NCBI RefSeq assembly: GCF_030546645.1
Contig: NZ_JAUOTO010000006.1
Location: forward strand, 558,001 to 622,000
Direction of reading: 5' to 3'
From: Flavitalea plasmicola
Lineage (GTDB): Bacteria; Bacteroidota; Bacteroidia; Chitinophagales; Chitinophagaceae
Length of the DNA: 64,000 bases
Shown here: positions 23,932-34,153 of the stretch, piece after piece
Layout of the letters: the number at the start of each line of letters is the position of its first letter
Numbering within the stretch: position 1 is the stretch's first letter
The notes under the pieces: model-generated
Told to the model about the DNA's origin: nothing
Database searches by the model: none
The model's input: only the letters and a program-made list of their open reading frames with translations
Program-made: the position numbers and the translations under genes

Positions 23932-25539
23932 ATGAAATGGACCCAAATCACAGACCCGCTGCACCATCTCGGTCTGTCGGCCCTGGTGGCCGCCCTCCCA
24001 ATAGCCTTTATCTTCTGGGCCCTCATTATCAGGAAGATGAAAGGACACACGGTTTGCCTGCTCACCGCCCTGGCGGGAATGCTCATCGCCATAATAGTCT
24101 ATGGCATGCCGGTGAAGCTGGCCGTCCTCTCCCTGGCTGACGGCGCCTTGTTCGGACTGTTCACCATCTGCTGGATCATCATGGGCGTTCTTTTCCTCTA
24201 CCACCTGACAGTGGAAAGCGGACAATTCGCCATCATCCGGCATTTTATGGCTTCCATCACCACCGATAAACGATTACAGGCCCTGCTCATCGCATTTGCA
24301 TTCGGCTCATTTCTGGAAGGAGCTGCCGGTTTTGGCGCGCCCGTGGCGATTACAGCCGCCATGCTGACGGGCCTGGGATTTGAACCATTATACGCTGCCG
24401 GCATCTGCCTCATCGCCAATACGGCCCCGGTTGCATTCGGCTCCATTGGCATCCCGATCACCGTAGCTTCCCAGGTATCCGGCCTGCCGGAAATGGCTAT
24501 TTCACAAATGGTGGGTAAAACCCTGCCGTTGCTGTCCCTGCTGCTGCCTTTCTACCTCGTGTTCATAACAGTCGGATTCAAAAAGACATGGGAGGTCTGG
24601 CCCGCCGTGCTGGTAGCCGGATCCAGCTTTGCCATTGTTCAGTTTGTCACGGCTAATTACATCAGCCCGATGTTGCCCGATGTCCTTTCGGGTCTCACTT
24701 CCATCATTTGCATGATCGTATTGCTGAAATACTGGAGGCCAGGCCCGCATGCGCCACAAACCGCCTCCGGTTACACGAGCCTGCAGATCGTCAGGGCATG
24801 GTCTCCCTTCATGATCATGACCCTGCTGGTGATCCTATGGGGAGTCCCCGCCATAAAAGACCAGCTGAATACTGTCGGACAGCTGAAAGCTACGATCGCG
24901 GGACTGCATAATGCCATCCTCCGGGCGGATGGCAGTCCACTTGTGATCAAACCTTTCACCTTCAGCTGGCTTGCCAATGCCGGCACTGCCATGCTGTTTG
25001 CGGCCATACTTTCCATCCCGATCATCGGGGCTGACGGCGCGATGGCAGCCAAAGCCTTTCGTCTGACCATCCATCAACTGAAATTTCCCGCGCTCACCAT
25101 AACCTCTGTAATGGGCTTTGCCTATGTTGTCAATAACTCCGGTATGTCCATTACCATGGCCCTGGCCCTTGCAACGACAGGCACGCTCTTCCCTTTCTTT
25201 TCCCCCATCCTGGGCTGGCTGGGCGTATTCCTCACTGGATCAGATACTTCTTCCAATGCGCTTTTCTGTAAATTACAGTATAACTCGGCGGTCGCCATCG
25301 GTGTAGACCCTGTTGTCACAGTGGCTGCAAATGTCTCCGGTGGCGTCACAGGCAAAATGATCTCCCCCCAATCCATCGCCATCGCTGCAACAGCCGTGGG
25401 CCTGGTGGGAAAAGAATCCGACATCTTCCGGTTTACAGCCAAACACAGCTTCATCATGCTGGCTATCGTCTGCATATTGACTACTTTGCAGGCCTGGCTT
25501 ATCCACCTTTTTCATATAAAGCATATCTTCGGCCTATGA
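23932..25539 (+). CDS. lctP: L-lactate permease family transporter
   Basis: 535 residues with about 13 hydrophobic segments. Family signatures include FGSFLEGAAGFGAPVAITAAMLTGLGF and ANTAPVAFGSIGIP, and the C-terminal region GSDTSSNALFCKLQ with SPQSIAIA. LctP/LldP/GlcA proteins import L-lactate, D-lactate or glycolate with protons across the inner membrane. It overlaps the following 2-hydroxyacid dehydrogenase gene by 4 bases (ATGA), so uptake and oxidation or reduction of a 2-hydroxyacid are translationally linked. Substrate preference cannot be read from the sequence. Confidence 0.88.
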   Translation: MKWTQITDPLHHLGLSALVAALPIAFIFWALIIRKMKGHTVCLLTALAGMLIAIIVYGMPVKLAVLSLADGALFGLFTICWIIMGVLFLYHLTVESGQFAIIRHFMASITTDKRLQALLIAFAFGSFLEGAAGFGAPVAITAAMLTGLGFEPLYAAGICLIANTAPVAFGSIGIPITVASQVSGLPEMAISQMVGKTLPLLSLLLPFYLVFITVGFKKTWEVWPAVLVAGSSFAIVQFVTANYISPMLPDVLSGLTSIICMIVLLKYWRPGPHAPQTASGYTSLQIVRAWSPFMIMTLLVILWGVPAIKDQLNTVGQLKATIAGLHNAILRADGSPLVIKPFTFSWLANAGTAMLFAAILSIPIIGADGAMAAKAFRLTIHQLKFPALTITSVMGFAYVVNNSGMSITMALALATTGTLFPFFSPILGWLGVFLTGSDTSSNALFCKLQYNSAVAIGVDPVVTVAANVSGGVTGKMISPQSIAIAATAVGLVGKESDIFRFTAKHSFIMLAIVCILTTLQAWLIHLFHIKHIFGL

Positions 25540-26489
25540 ACATAGTTGCAATAGACGGTTATACCCTCAATCCCGGCGATCTGAGCTGGAAGGATCTGGA
25601 AACATTGGGACAGCTGACCCATTATGATCGGACGTCCGCCGACCAGATCATCGACAGATGCAAAAATGCGCACATCGTCCTTACCAATAAAGTGCCTTTT
25701 ACGTCTGCTACCCTGGATGCCCTGCCGCAATTGAAAATGATTGCCGTGACGGCAACAGGATACAACATAGTGGATATTGCCGCAGCCCGGAAGAAAAACA
25801 TCGTCGTCTGCAATGTTCCCGCCTATGGCACAGCTTCTGTTGCCCAGCACGCTTTTGCGCTCCTCCTGGAGCTGACCAACCATGTAGGCCGGAATGCCCG
25901 CTCAGTCACGGAAGGCAAATGGTTGCGCTCCGAAGACTGGTGCTACACGGAGGCGCCTATAATGGAATTGGAAGGCAAAACAATAGGTATCGTAGGCTAC
26001 GGCAACATCGGGCAGCGCGTAGGACAGATCGCCCAGGACTTTGGTATGGAAGTGATCTATTACAGCCCGATGATAAAACCCTGGACGCCGGACGTACCCG
26101 CGGACCTGCCCACACTCTTCTCCACCAGCGATGTCGTGACCCTTCACTGCCCCCTGACTCCCGACAATCATGCCTTCGTGAATAAAGACCTGCTGCGCCT
26201 GATGAAACCCACGGCATTTCTTATCAATACGGCCAGGGGACAGCTTATTCAGGAGCAGGACCTGGCCGACGCGCTGAACGAAGGCCGCCTGGGAGGCGCC
26301 GCCCTGGACGTCCTGTCCATAGAGCCGCCCGTGGCAGCCAATCCCCTGCTCACCGCCAAAAACTGTATTATCACACCCCATAACGCCTGGATAAGTAAGG
26401 AGGCAAGAGAAAGGATCATGCAGGTGACGACCTCCAATGTAAGAGCATTCCTGGACCGCCATCCCATTAATGTGGTCACGCCAGCCTGA
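25536..26489 (+). CDS. D-2-hydroxyacid dehydrogenase (hydroxypyruvate/glyoxylate reductase type)
   Basis: 317 residues. The NAD-binding motif is GIVGYGNIGQRVGQIA, with the catalytic domain around it. Active-site residues are Arg in INTARGQLI, Glu in LSIEPP, and His in ITPHNAW, the standard Arg-Glu-His set. It interconverts 2-ketoacids and D-2-hydroxyacids, most like glycerate or hydroxypyruvate dehydrogenases. Its start overlaps the permease stop by 4 bases, so the acid imported by that permease is its likely substrate. It converges on the GH63-like gene with 15 bases between stops. Confidence 0.88.
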   Translation: MNIVAIDGYTLNPGDLSWKDLETLGQLTHYDRTSADQIIDRCKNAHIVLTNKVPFTSATLDALPQLKMIAVTATGYNIVDIAAARKKNIVVCNVPAYGTASVAQHAFALLLELTNHVGRNARSVTEGKWLRSEDWCYTEAPIMELEGKTIGIVGYGNIGQRVGQIAQDFGMEVIYYSPMIKPWTPDVPADLPTLFSTSDVVTLHCPLTPDNHAFVNKDLLRLMKPTAFLINTARGQLIQEQDLADALNEGRLGGAALDVLSIEPPVAANPLLTAKNCIITPHNAWISKEARERIMQVTTSNVRAFLDRHPINVVTPA

Positions 26490-26504
26490 GCAGGACAACA
26501 GGCC

Positions 26505-29144
26505 TCACCTGTTCTCATCCGCCCGTGCAGCCGGCTCCACCACCACGTTCCTGGGCATCAGCAGTTTGCCGATCAACCCTGTCCACCCGGTCTGGTGCGA
26601 TGCCCCCAGTCCCGTGCCGTTGTCGCCATGGAAATATTCAAAGAAGAGAACATAATCCTTAAAATGAGGGTCATGCTGCAGCTTGTCGCAATTGCCGAAC
26701 ACGGCCCTCCGACCTTTCTCATCACGGAGAAAGATATGCGACAGCCGGCGGGTCAGCTCATGGCTGATCTCATTTAATGTTAAGTATTTACCGGAATAGG
26801 TCGGGTACTCCACCTTGAAATCATCCCCGTAATAATGATGGAAACGCTGCAATGATTCGATAAGAAGAAAGTTGGGAGGCATCCAGATGGGACCCCTCCA
26901 GTTGGAATTGCCGCCGAACATACCGCTGTCCGATTCTCCCGGCACGTATTTTACACTTAGGACCTGGCCGTCTATCTGCAGCTCGTAAGGATGCTCTTCA
27001 TGGTATTTGGACAAAGCCCGTACGCCATATTCGCTGAGGAATTCAGTCTCATCCAGCATACGGTTCAACAGCCGCTTGATCCGGTGCCCGCGCAGCAGCG
27101 ACAACAAATGCTTCTCTTCCGAGCCCTTTTCATGCCAGCGCGACACCAGGGACGCCAGGTCAGGACGATGTTCCAGCAGCCACTTCAGCCGCTTCGCGAA
27201 TTCAGGCAGGGCCTGTAAAATAACGTCATCGATCACTTCCACGGCAAAGAGCGGGATCAGCCCTACCATTGAACGGGCCTTCACCCGGATGCTTTTCTCC
27301 CCGGGGAGCCGGATAGTGTCATAAAAGAATTCGTCCTCCGCATCCCAGAGCCCTTCCGCCCCTTCACCCATATTGGCGATGGCCGCAGCAATATGGAGGA
27401 AATGCTCGAAGAACTTGTTGGCCATGTCCTGGTAAGCAGGATTATTCATGGATAGCTCCAGGGCAATGCGCATGAGGTTCAGCGAATAGGCGGCCATCCA
27501 GCTGGTGCCGTCCGCCTGCTCCAGCGTCCCCCCATAAGGCAGGCGCGTGTTGCTACGGTCAAAGATCCCGATATTATCCATCCCCAGGAATCCTCCCTCG
27601 AAGATGTTATTACCCTCCTCATCCTTTCGGTTAACCCACCAGGTAAAGTTGAGCAGCAGCTTGTGAAAGACAGTCTCCAGGAAAGCAATATCACCCTTGC
27701 CCCCGTTGGCATGCTTATCCAGCTCATAAACGCGGTAAGCAGCCCAGGCATGTACGGGAGGATTGGTATCGCTGAAAGCCCATTCATAGGCCGGCAGCTG
27801 ACCATTGGGGTGCATATACCAGTCATGCGTCAACAGCAATAATTGATGCTTGGCAAAGTCGGCATCGATAATGGCCAGCGAGATACAGTGGAAGGCAAGG
27901 TCCCAGGCCGCATACCAGGGATACTCCCATTTGTCCGGCATGGAAATGATATTGCTGTTGTTGAGGTGCTGCCAGGTGTGATTACGACCCACTTTTCGTT
28001 GCGGCGCCGGAGGCGGCTGACGGGGGTCGCCCTTCAACCATTGATGAACATTGTAGTAATACAGCTGCTTACCCCACAACATGCCCGCAAAAGCCTGGCG
28101 CTGCACCAGCTTCTCGTCCTCATTAGTCATCTCTACCTGCAGTTCATTATAGAATTGATCCGTTTCTCTAAGACGTGCTTCGAAAATGGCGTCGAAGTCC
28201 CGGAATGGCGTCAGGCTGCAGCCTTTTTGCAATCGCAGCCGGATGGAGGTAGACTGGCCCGGAGGGACCATCCGTTGATAATGCAGGGCCGCCTTCGTGC
28301 CTTCCTGGTAGTTCACTGCATTCGTATTTTTTTGGACGACGTATTCATTGATGCCATCCTTAAAATAGCCGGTACCGTCAGCGCCGTATAACCGCTCTAT
28401 ATTGGTCTCGTTGTCACAGAAAAGGTGCCCTTCCTTTTCCTCCCCGAAGAACGTGAAATCTCCCAGCTCCCGGTGCTGGATCAGGATATCTCCTTCATTC
28501 GAAGTCATCATCCTGGGCTTATAATCGTCGTAACCCCAGGCCCAGGTATTGCGGAACCAGATCGTAGGCAGCAGATGGATAGGGGCCGCGGCCTTCCCGC
28601 GGTTGTACACGGTCACCCGCACAAGGATATCCTCCATGTCCGCCTTGGCATATTCTATGAATACATCGAAATAGTTGTCGTCGTCGAAGATGCCCGTATC
28701 CATCAGCTCGAACTCAGGATCCTGTTTTGTCCGCCGCTGGTTTTCCTCCACGAGCCGGTGATAAGGATACGCCTCCTGAGGGTACTTGTACAGCATCTTC
28801 ATATAAGCGTGGGTGGGACTGCTGTCAAGATAATAATACAGCTCCTTTACGTCCTCGCCATGATTGCCCTCATAACCCGACAGGCCGAATAACCTTTCTT
28901 TAATGATCGCGTCCTTTTCGTTCCAGAGCCCTAAGCAAAAACACAGCGTCTGCCGCTTGTCGGAGAAACCTGCCAGTCCGTCCTCACCCCAGCGCCAGGC
29001 CTTGCTCCTGGCCATATCATGCGTGGTGAAGAGCCAGGGTTCTCCATTATAGCTATAATCCTCCCTCACCGTGCCCCATTGCCTTTCGGAGAGATAAGGG
29101 CCCCATTTTTTCCAATCTGGTATCTTAAGCCTTTCTTTTTCCAT
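26505..29144 (-). CDS. GH63-like (MGH1-type) alpha-glycosidase
   Basis: 879 residues with an (alpha/alpha)6-barrel glycosidase core. Family motifs are [12 protein letters not shown] (a catalytic acidic residue in WD), [29 protein letters not shown], and the C-terminal [18 protein letters not shown]. No signal peptide is seen, so it is cytoplasmic. Bacterial GH63 relatives hydrolyse glucosylglycerate, kojibiose-like or other alpha-glucosides. It starts 5 bases after a glucose-dehydrogenase-like SDR and is the last gene of the run, which suggests release of a sugar and its oxidation by the neighbour. The exact substrate is unknown. Confidence 0.82.
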   Translation of the reverse strand: MEKERLKIPDWKKWGPYLSERQWGTVREDYSYNGEPWLFTTHDMARSKAWRWGEDGLAGFSDKRQTLCFCLGLWNEKDAIIKERLFGLSGYEGNHGEDVKELYYYLDSSPTHAYMKMLYKYPQEAYPYHRLVEENQRRTKQDPEFELMDTGIFDDDNYFDVFIEYAKADMEDILVRVTVYNRGKAAAPIHLLPTIWFRNTWAWGYDDYKPRMMTSNEGDILIQHRELGDFTFFGEEKEGHLFCDNETNIERLYGADGTGYFKDGINEYVVQKNTNAVNYQEGTKAALHYQRMVPPGQSTSIRLRLQKGCSLTPFRDFDAIFEARLRETDQFYNELQVEMTNEDEKLVQRQAFAGMLWGKQLYYYNVHQWLKGDPRQPPPAPQRKVGRNHTWQHLNNSNIISMPDKWEYPWYAAWDLAFHCISLAIIDADFAKHQLLLLTHDWYMHPNGQLPAYEWAFSDTNPPVHAWAAYRVYELDKHANGGKGDIAFLETVFHKLLLNFTWWVNRKDEEGNNIFEGGFLGMDNIGIFDRSNTRLPYGGTLEQADGTSWMAAYSLNLMRIALELSMNNPAYQDMANKFFEHFLHIAAAIANMGEGAEGLWDAEDEFFYDTIRLPGEKSIRVKARSMVGLIPLFAVEVIDDVILQALPEFAKRLKWLLEHRPDLASLVSRWHEKGSEEKHLLSLLRGHRIKRLLNRMLDETEFLSEYGVRALSKYHEEHPYELQIDGQVLSVKYVPGESDSGMFGGNSNWRGPIWMPPNFLLIESLQRFHHYYGDDFKVEYPTYSGKYLTLNEISHELTRRLSHIFLRDEKGRRAVFGNCDKLQHDPHFKDYVLFFEYFHGDNGTGLGASHQTGWTGLIGKLLMPRNVVVEPAARADENR

Positions 29145-29149
29145 ATTTT

Positions 29150-29962
29150 TTATCCATTCGTACTAAATCCCGGATACAAAGTCATGCCGCCATCCACAAA
29201 TAAAGTGGTGCCCGTCACATATTCCGAATCATCGCTCGCCAGCCATACCGCCGCAGCCCCGATGTCCTCGACAACACCGACACGGCCATAAGGGATCAGC
29301 TCCAGCAGCTTTTTCTCCGCCGCTGGCGTATCCCACGCCTGATGATTGATAGGCGTCTTGATGGCGCCCGGTCCAATGCTGTTGACACGGATCTTCCAGG
29401 GTGCAAATTCCTGCGCAATGCTTTTCATCATCATCATAATGCCCCCCTTACTGGTGGCATAGTTGACATGCCCCGCCCAGGGGATCACTTCGTGAACACT
29501 ACTCATACAGATGATCTTGCCGGCTGAGAGAGATCTTTCCGGCACAATGCCTCTCCGGAGGAACTCACGGATGGCTTCCCGGGCACAAAGGAACTGCCCG
29601 GTGAGATTTACGCCAAGTACAAAATTCCATTGCTCCAGGGTCATATCCTGGAATGGAGCGTCTCTTTGCAATCCCGCATTATTAACAAGAATGTCCACCG
29701 TTCCGAATTGAGCAATTACGTCGGAGAACATCTTTTGTACTTCCTGTTCCTTACTAACATCACACTGATATATGATGCCCCCGTTCCCGGCACTGATGAC
29801 TTCCTCTAATATTGTCTGTGCCCCTATCTTGGTAGCTTCTGCCGGGTAGTTGATCACCACCGTTGCGCCTGCCGCCGCCAGCGCCCTGGCTACCCCCGAA
29901 CCGATGCCGGAACTGGCGCCTGTGACGATGGCCACCTGCCCTTGCAATTTTTTCTCCTTCAT
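29150..29962 (-). CDS. glucose 1-dehydrogenase-like SDR
   Basis: 270 residues, a classical SDR. The cofactor loop is TGASSGIGSGVARAL, NNAG is present at about 94-97, and the catalytic residues are Ser in MSSVHE and Tyr/Lys in YATSK. The C-terminus GMTLYPGF closely resembles Bacillus glucose 1-dehydrogenases, which oxidise beta-D-glucose to gluconolactone with NAD(P). It sits between the aminotransferase (66 bases) and the GH63-like gene (5 bases). Coupling to glucose released by the glycosidase is a reasonable inference. Other sugar substrates remain possible. Confidence 0.82.
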   Translation of the reverse strand: MKEKKLQGQVAIVTGASSGIGSGVARALAAAGATVVINYPAEATKIGAQTILEEVISAGNGGIIYQCDVSKEQEVQKMFSDVIAQFGTVDILVNNAGLQRDAPFQDMTLEQWNFVLGVNLTGQFLCAREAIREFLRRGIVPERSLSAGKIICMSSVHEVIPWAGHVNYATSKGGIMMMMKSIAQEFAPWKIRVNSIGPGAIKTPINHQAWDTPAAEKKLLELIPYGRVGVVEDIGAAAVWLASDDSEYVTGTTLFVDGGMTLYPGFSTNG

Positions 29963-30028
29963 ATCGGTAAACCGTTGCTTATTGGTTCAATTTACCGATA
30001 AATATTCACCACCTTTTACTTTCCTGGC

Positions 30029-31102
30029 CTATTTAACAAGAAAATTCCAGTCTTCCGTATCATTAGCTTTGCCATAACGGATATTTTCCAACGCTGCTTT
30101 CAGCCGCGATCCCACACCCGGCTCTTCCGCGGCAGGCAGCACATAATCCTTGTCATCTATTCCGATGACCCCAATGGGAGAAATAACAGCCGCCGTCCCG
30201 GATCCAAATGCCTCGCTGATCCTCCCCCCGGCAAAGGCGGCTTTCAGTTCCTCCACGTCGACAGGCCGCTCCGCTACAGGGATACCGTCCCGGACGGCCA
30301 GCTTCAACAGACTGTCGCGTGTGACCCCATCCAATATCGAGTCGGATAAGGGCGGCGTTATCAACACGCCATCCACTACGAAAAATACATTCATGGCGCC
30401 AGATTCCTCTATAAAGCGATGCTCCTTTCCATCCGTCCACAACACCTGGTCATAACCCTCCTCCCTGGCCCGCTGGGTTGGGTACATGGAAGCGCCGTAA
30501 TTGCCGCCGCACTTGGCATAGCCCGTACCGCCCCTTGCCGCACGGACAAAATCTCTTTCCACTTTCACCCGCACGGGCTGCTGAAAATAGGAACCGACAG
30601 GTGTGGCGACAATAACAAAACGATAGGCGCCGGATACTTTCACCCGAAGGCGTGCTTCCGTAGCGATCATAAAGGGCCGGATATACAGCGCGCTCCCCGC
30701 AGCTGCCGGCACCCAGGCCTTGTCAAGCTCCACCAGCCGCCGAAGGCCCTCTATGAAGATTTCCTGCGGCACAACAGGCATACACAAACGTTCCGCCGAC
30801 AGCGACAGGCGCTCATGATGTTTATAAGGACGAAATATATTCACTGCACCATCCTCCATACCGAAAGCTTTCATCCCCTCGAAGATGGTCTGCCCATAGT
30901 GCAGCGCCAGTGCGACAGGGCTCAGCCGAAGATCCCCGAAAGGGATGATCTGCGCATCACTCCAATCGCCATCCGCGTAATCGCAGATAAGCATGTGATC
31001 TGTAAAATATTTTCCAAATTCCAGGTCATCCCAGTCCACTTCAGGAAGCCTGGTTTCGGAAACCCTTTGCACAGGAATAGGCAATGATTTGGTAATAGAC
31101 AT
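30029..31102 (-). CDS. ilvE: branched-chain amino acid aminotransferase (class IV PLP)
   Basis: 357 residues, the size of the longer BCAT type. Motifs include LHYGQTIFEGMKAF near residue 65, the region AKCGGNYGASMYPTQRAREEGYDQVLW, and the phosphate-binding stretch ILDGVTRDSLLKLA, with FGSGTAAVISPIG near the C-terminus. It transfers amino groups between Leu/Ile/Val and 2-oxoglutarate in the cytoplasm. It lies 15 bases downstream of a PLP decarboxylase gene, so the two are cotranscribed; the pairing with a decarboxylase suggests amino-acid-derived product formation beyond housekeeping synthesis, but that is inference. Confidence 0.92.
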   Translation of the reverse strand: MSITKSLPIPVQRVSETRLPEVDWDDLEFGKYFTDHMLICDYADGDWSDAQIIPFGDLRLSPVALALHYGQTIFEGMKAFGMEDGAVNIFRPYKHHERLSLSAERLCMPVVPQEIFIEGLRRLVELDKAWVPAAAGSALYIRPFMIATEARLRVKVSGAYRFVIVATPVGSYFQQPVRVKVERDFVRAARGGTGYAKCGGNYGASMYPTQRAREEGYDQVLWTDGKEHRFIEESGAMNVFFVVDGVLITPPLSDSILDGVTRDSLLKLAVRDGIPVAERPVDVEELKAAFAGGRISEAFGSGTAAVISPIGVIGIDDKDYVLPAAEEPGVGSRLKAALENIRYGKANDTEDWNFLVK

Positions 31103-31117
31103 AATGTGGTTATTTTT

Positions 31118-32563
31118 TTATTGTGTTATATGAAGATCCCTGCCGATGCGTATGCTGGCATCTGCCAGGGCATCAAAGTCCTCCAGCCTGCTGCGATGAT
31201 TGGTGATCGCCACCCGTATGGCATATCGCCCATGCAACACCGTATACGTCGGAAGGGCAATACCCTCTTCGTGCAGCCGCATGAGGATCTCCTTGTTACT
31301 GGTGTTCAGCTCCTCCTCTTCCATGCCCCCGGGATTCCACCGGTAGCAAACGATATTGAGCGGTACATCCGCCAACAATTCCAACTCTCCGTTCCCCCGG
31401 ACCAATTTTGCGAGGTACTGCGCCTGATCCAGGTTTTGTCGCACCAGTCTCGCGTACCCTTGTACACCATGCTCTTTCAGCAGCATCCATACTTTCAATG
31501 CCTTGAATCCCCTTGACAGCTCCATCCCATAATTGGTGAAAGTCTCGGGCCCCGCCGATAGTCCCCGTTCATGCTGCATCAGGTAATTCACGGAAGTGGC
31601 AAAAGCTGCACGATGTATGGCTGCTTCTTTCACCAGCACACATCCTACCTCGTAATTCATGTAGAGCCACTTGTGAAAATCAAAGCTGAGACTGTCCGCC
31701 AGCTGCAAGCCCTTCAGCTTATCCCGGAATGAAGGCAGTATGTACGGAATAGCGCCAAACGCTCCGTCGATGTGGAACCATAAACCCTCTTCCTTTGCAA
31801 TAACTGCCAGCACCTCCAGGTCATCGATGGCGCCCGTATTCACCGTTCCCGCATTCCCGATGATGCAAAAAGGTAGATGCCCTGCTTCCCGGTCCTCCCG
31901 TATCATGGTGCGAAGTACCTCCGTCCGCACACGGTAATCCGTATCCACCGGAACCTTGCGGAAATGGTCGCTTCCGATGCCGATGACTTCAACTCCTTTC
32001 GCCACACAGTTGTGCGTTTCCGAAGAGCCATAAACGATCATCTGTCCCTCCACGGCCCGCACACCTTTTTGCTTCACCCCCGCGCGAAAATGATTCCTCG
32101 CCACCACCAGCGCCGTTATATTCGCAATAGAGGCGCCGCTGGTGAGAATGCCGGAAGCCGATGCAGGGAAACCGAACATTTCTTTACTCCAATCCAACAC
32201 CTGCTGTTCTACATACATCGCCGAATGATCACCGATGGCGACATTGGCATTCATACCGCTGGCCAGCATATCTGCGAGCATTCCGAAAGGCGTACCCCCT
32301 CCCTGCACCCAGCCCCAAAAGCGGGGATGTATATTGTTCTTATTGTAAGGCAGCACGGCACGAAGAAAATCTTCATACACATCGGCGGCATCCTGCGGCC
32401 CTTGCGGCAACGGCTGTCTCAAATCCTGCAATACATTCTCCGGCATCTTCACCCACGCCGGCCTTTCCCGTACCGTGCGCAAATGCTCCATCATATCGTC
32501 TACCATACGATGACCAAGCTGACGCAGCTCCTCCCAATCGGCAGGATCCAGATTATATTCCAT
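31118..32563 (-). CDS. PLP-dependent aromatic L-amino acid decarboxylase family enzyme
   Basis: 481 residues from the ATG at 32563; the longer frame adds 35 residues lying in the promoter region. It is a group II decarboxylase: HPRFWGWVQGGGTP, ANVAIGDHSAMYVEQQVL, LTSGASIANITAL, the cofactor-stacking segment WFHIDGAFGA, and the PLP-binding Lys in SFDFHKWLYMNYEVGCVLV. Substrates in this family include tryptophan, tyrosine, phenylalanine, DOPA and sometimes aspartate, and the sequence alone does not decide. It is divergent from a MocR-type regulator (85 bases), which itself carries an aminotransferase domain and is the probable controller. Confidence 0.87.
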   Translation of the reverse strand: MEYNLDPADWEELRQLGHRMVDDMMEHLRTVRERPAWVKMPENVLQDLRQPLPQGPQDAADVYEDFLRAVLPYNKNNIHPRFWGWVQGGGTPFGMLADMLASGMNANVAIGDHSAMYVEQQVLDWSKEMFGFPASASGILTSGASIANITALVVARNHFRAGVKQKGVRAVEGQMIVYGSSETHNCVAKGVEVIGIGSDHFRKVPVDTDYRVRTEVLRTMIREDREAGHLPFCIIGNAGTVNTGAIDDLEVLAVIAKEEGLWFHIDGAFGAIPYILPSFRDKLKGLQLADSLSFDFHKWLYMNYEVGCVLVKEAAIHRAAFATSVNYLMQHERGLSAGPETFTNYGMELSRGFKALKVWMLLKEHGVQGYARLVRQNLDQAQYLAKLVRGNGELELLADVPLNIVCYRWNPGGMEEEELNTSNKEILMRLHEEGIALPTYTVLHGRYAIRVAITNHRSRLEDFDALADASIRIGRDLHITQ

Positions 32564-32579
32564 AAGCAAATCATTTTCC

Positions 32580-32631
32580 CAAAATTCCGAAAGAATCTTA
32601 TAATAAAACAGATGCAGATTTATTAATTTTG
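32580..32631. promoter_or_regulatory. divergent control region with inverted repeat and -7 box
   Basis: CAAAATT (32580-32586) and AATTTTG (32625-32631) form an inverted pair in the 85-base gap between the decarboxylase and MocR genes. The right copy overlaps TAATTTTG (32624-32631), an exact -7 box 18 bases before the MocR ATG. This could be a MocR operator overlapping its own promoter, but the repeat is short. Confidence 0.35.
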
Positions 32632-32648
32632 GCTGTATCAGATAATAT

Positions 32649-34088
32649 ATGCCAAAGAAAAAATTCAATGACCAGGACCACCTCTACCTCCAGGTAGCGG
32701 AAGGCCTGGAAAAAATGATAGGCGAGGAGACCCTTAAGATAGGGGACAAGCTGCCTTCCGTCCGGATGCTCAGCGAAGAGTATGGGATCAGCATGGGCAC
32801 AGCTTTCCAGGCATACTATCACCTGGAAGGCAAAGGCCTGATTGAAGCCCGGCCCAAATCAGGCTACTATGTCCGGTTTAATTTCCGGAGAATGCCCGCC
32901 CTTCCACGGATCGCAGAGCCGGAGCCGGTGACCAGCGATGTGAGCGTGCAGGAGATGATCACCGCCGTCTTCAACGACATTACTTCCGACGACCTGATCA
33001 ATTTTTCCATTGCAGCGCCGCCGACAAGCCTTCTGCCCGTGGCCCGGCTGAATAAATCGCTGGTGCACGCCATGCGCTCCACCCGGCATCATGCGATCCA
33101 ATATGAACACATCCAGGGCAGTAAGGAGCTGCGTCGTCAGCTGGTGAAACAAGCCTTCCACTGGGGCGGCAAGCTGTCCGAAGAGGATGTGGTAGTAACG
33201 GCCGGATGCATGGAGGCCCTGGTCATGTGCCTGAAAGCCGTGACAAAGCCCGGCGATACTGTTGCCATCGAGAACCCTACTTATTTCGGCATTTTCCAGG
33301 TGATGGAAAGTCTGGGCCTCAAAGTGCTGGAGATCCCCTGCGATCCCATGACAGGTATGGATCCGGACCTGCTGGCTACCCTGATCAAAAAATTTCCCAT
33401 CAAAGCCTGCGTATTCGTCCCTAATTTCAGCAACCCCCTCGGTTCCTGCATGCCGGATAAAAATAAACAAGCCCTGGTGGAGCTGCTTACCAGGGCCCGT
33501 ATTCCCCTCATCGAAGACGACATTTACGGAGAGCTATATTTCGGACGCCATCGCCCCAAAACCTGCAAGACCTTCGATAAAGAAGGCTGGGTCCTTTATT
33601 GCAGCTCATTATCCAAGTCACTGGCGCCCGGCTATCGCATCGGATGGGCCATCCCCGGGAGGTTCACCGGGCAGGTAGTCCTCCACAAGATGATGCACAC
33701 AGTGACGGGCGTCACCATCACACAACAGGCCATCGCTCATTTCCTAAGCATCGGCAGATATGAATACCATTTGAAAAAATTACGCAAGGCGCTGCACACA
33801 CAATGCCTGCGCTATTTGCAGGGCATCATGCAATACTTTCCAGAGAATGTGAAAGTTTCCCGCCCCCAGGGTGGTTTCGTGCTGTGGGTTGAGCTGGATA
33901 AAAAGCTCAACGCCTACCTTCTGTACCGCGAGGCGTTGAAACATCATATCTCCGTGGCGCCCGGACAGCTCTTTTCCATGCAAGGTCGTTTTGGCAATTG
34001 TCTGCGCATCAGCTACGCCCGCCCCTGGGATGAAGATGTCGAGCAAGGGTTAAAAGTACTGGGTACACTCATCAGGAAGATGCTGTGA
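32649..34088 (+). CDS. MocR/PdxR-type GntR regulator with aminotransferase domain
   Basis: 479 residues. An N-terminal GntR winged helix covers about 12-75 (GDKLPSVRMLSEEYGISMGTAFQAYYHLEGKGLIEARPKSGYYV). A class I aminotransferase domain follows, with the region NFSNPLGSCMPD, the Asp/Tyr of EDDIYGELYFG, and the PLP Lys in CSSLSKSLAPGYRIGW. MocR proteins sense PLP or an amino-compound adduct and regulate nearby genes. Its position opposite the PLP decarboxylase-aminotransferase operon makes that operon the likely target. A palindromic hairpin follows at its stop. Confidence 0.9.
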   Translation: MPKKKFNDQDHLYLQVAEGLEKMIGEETLKIGDKLPSVRMLSEEYGISMGTAFQAYYHLEGKGLIEARPKSGYYVRFNFRRMPALPRIAEPEPVTSDVSVQEMITAVFNDITSDDLINFSIAAPPTSLLPVARLNKSLVHAMRSTRHHAIQYEHIQGSKELRRQLVKQAFHWGGKLSEEDVVVTAGCMEALVMCLKAVTKPGDTVAIENPTYFGIFQVMESLGLKVLEIPCDPMTGMDPDLLATLIKKFPIKACVFVPNFSNPLGSCMPDKNKQALVELLTRARIPLIEDDIYGELYFGRHRPKTCKTFDKEGWVLYCSSLSKSLAPGYRIGWAIPGRFTGQVVLHKMMHTVTGVTITQQAIAHFLSIGRYEYHLKKLRKALHTQCLRYLQGIMQYFPENVKVSRPQGGFVLWVELDKKLNAYLLYREALKHHISVAPGQLFSMQGRFGNCLRISYARPWDEDVEQGLKVLGTLIRKML

Positions 34089-34107
34089 CCCTCCGGCGCC
34101 GGAGGGT
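34088..34107. terminator. perfect 20-bp palindrome at the MocR stop
   Basis: ACCCTCCGGC pairs with GCCGGAGGGT without a spacer base, overlapping the last base of the stop codon. Only a weak TTGT follows, so it is a probable but not strong terminator. Confidence 0.55.
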
Positions 34108-34153
34108 TGTAAAATGCTGAAATTCAGGAATGCATACAGCAAACAAGATCCTC

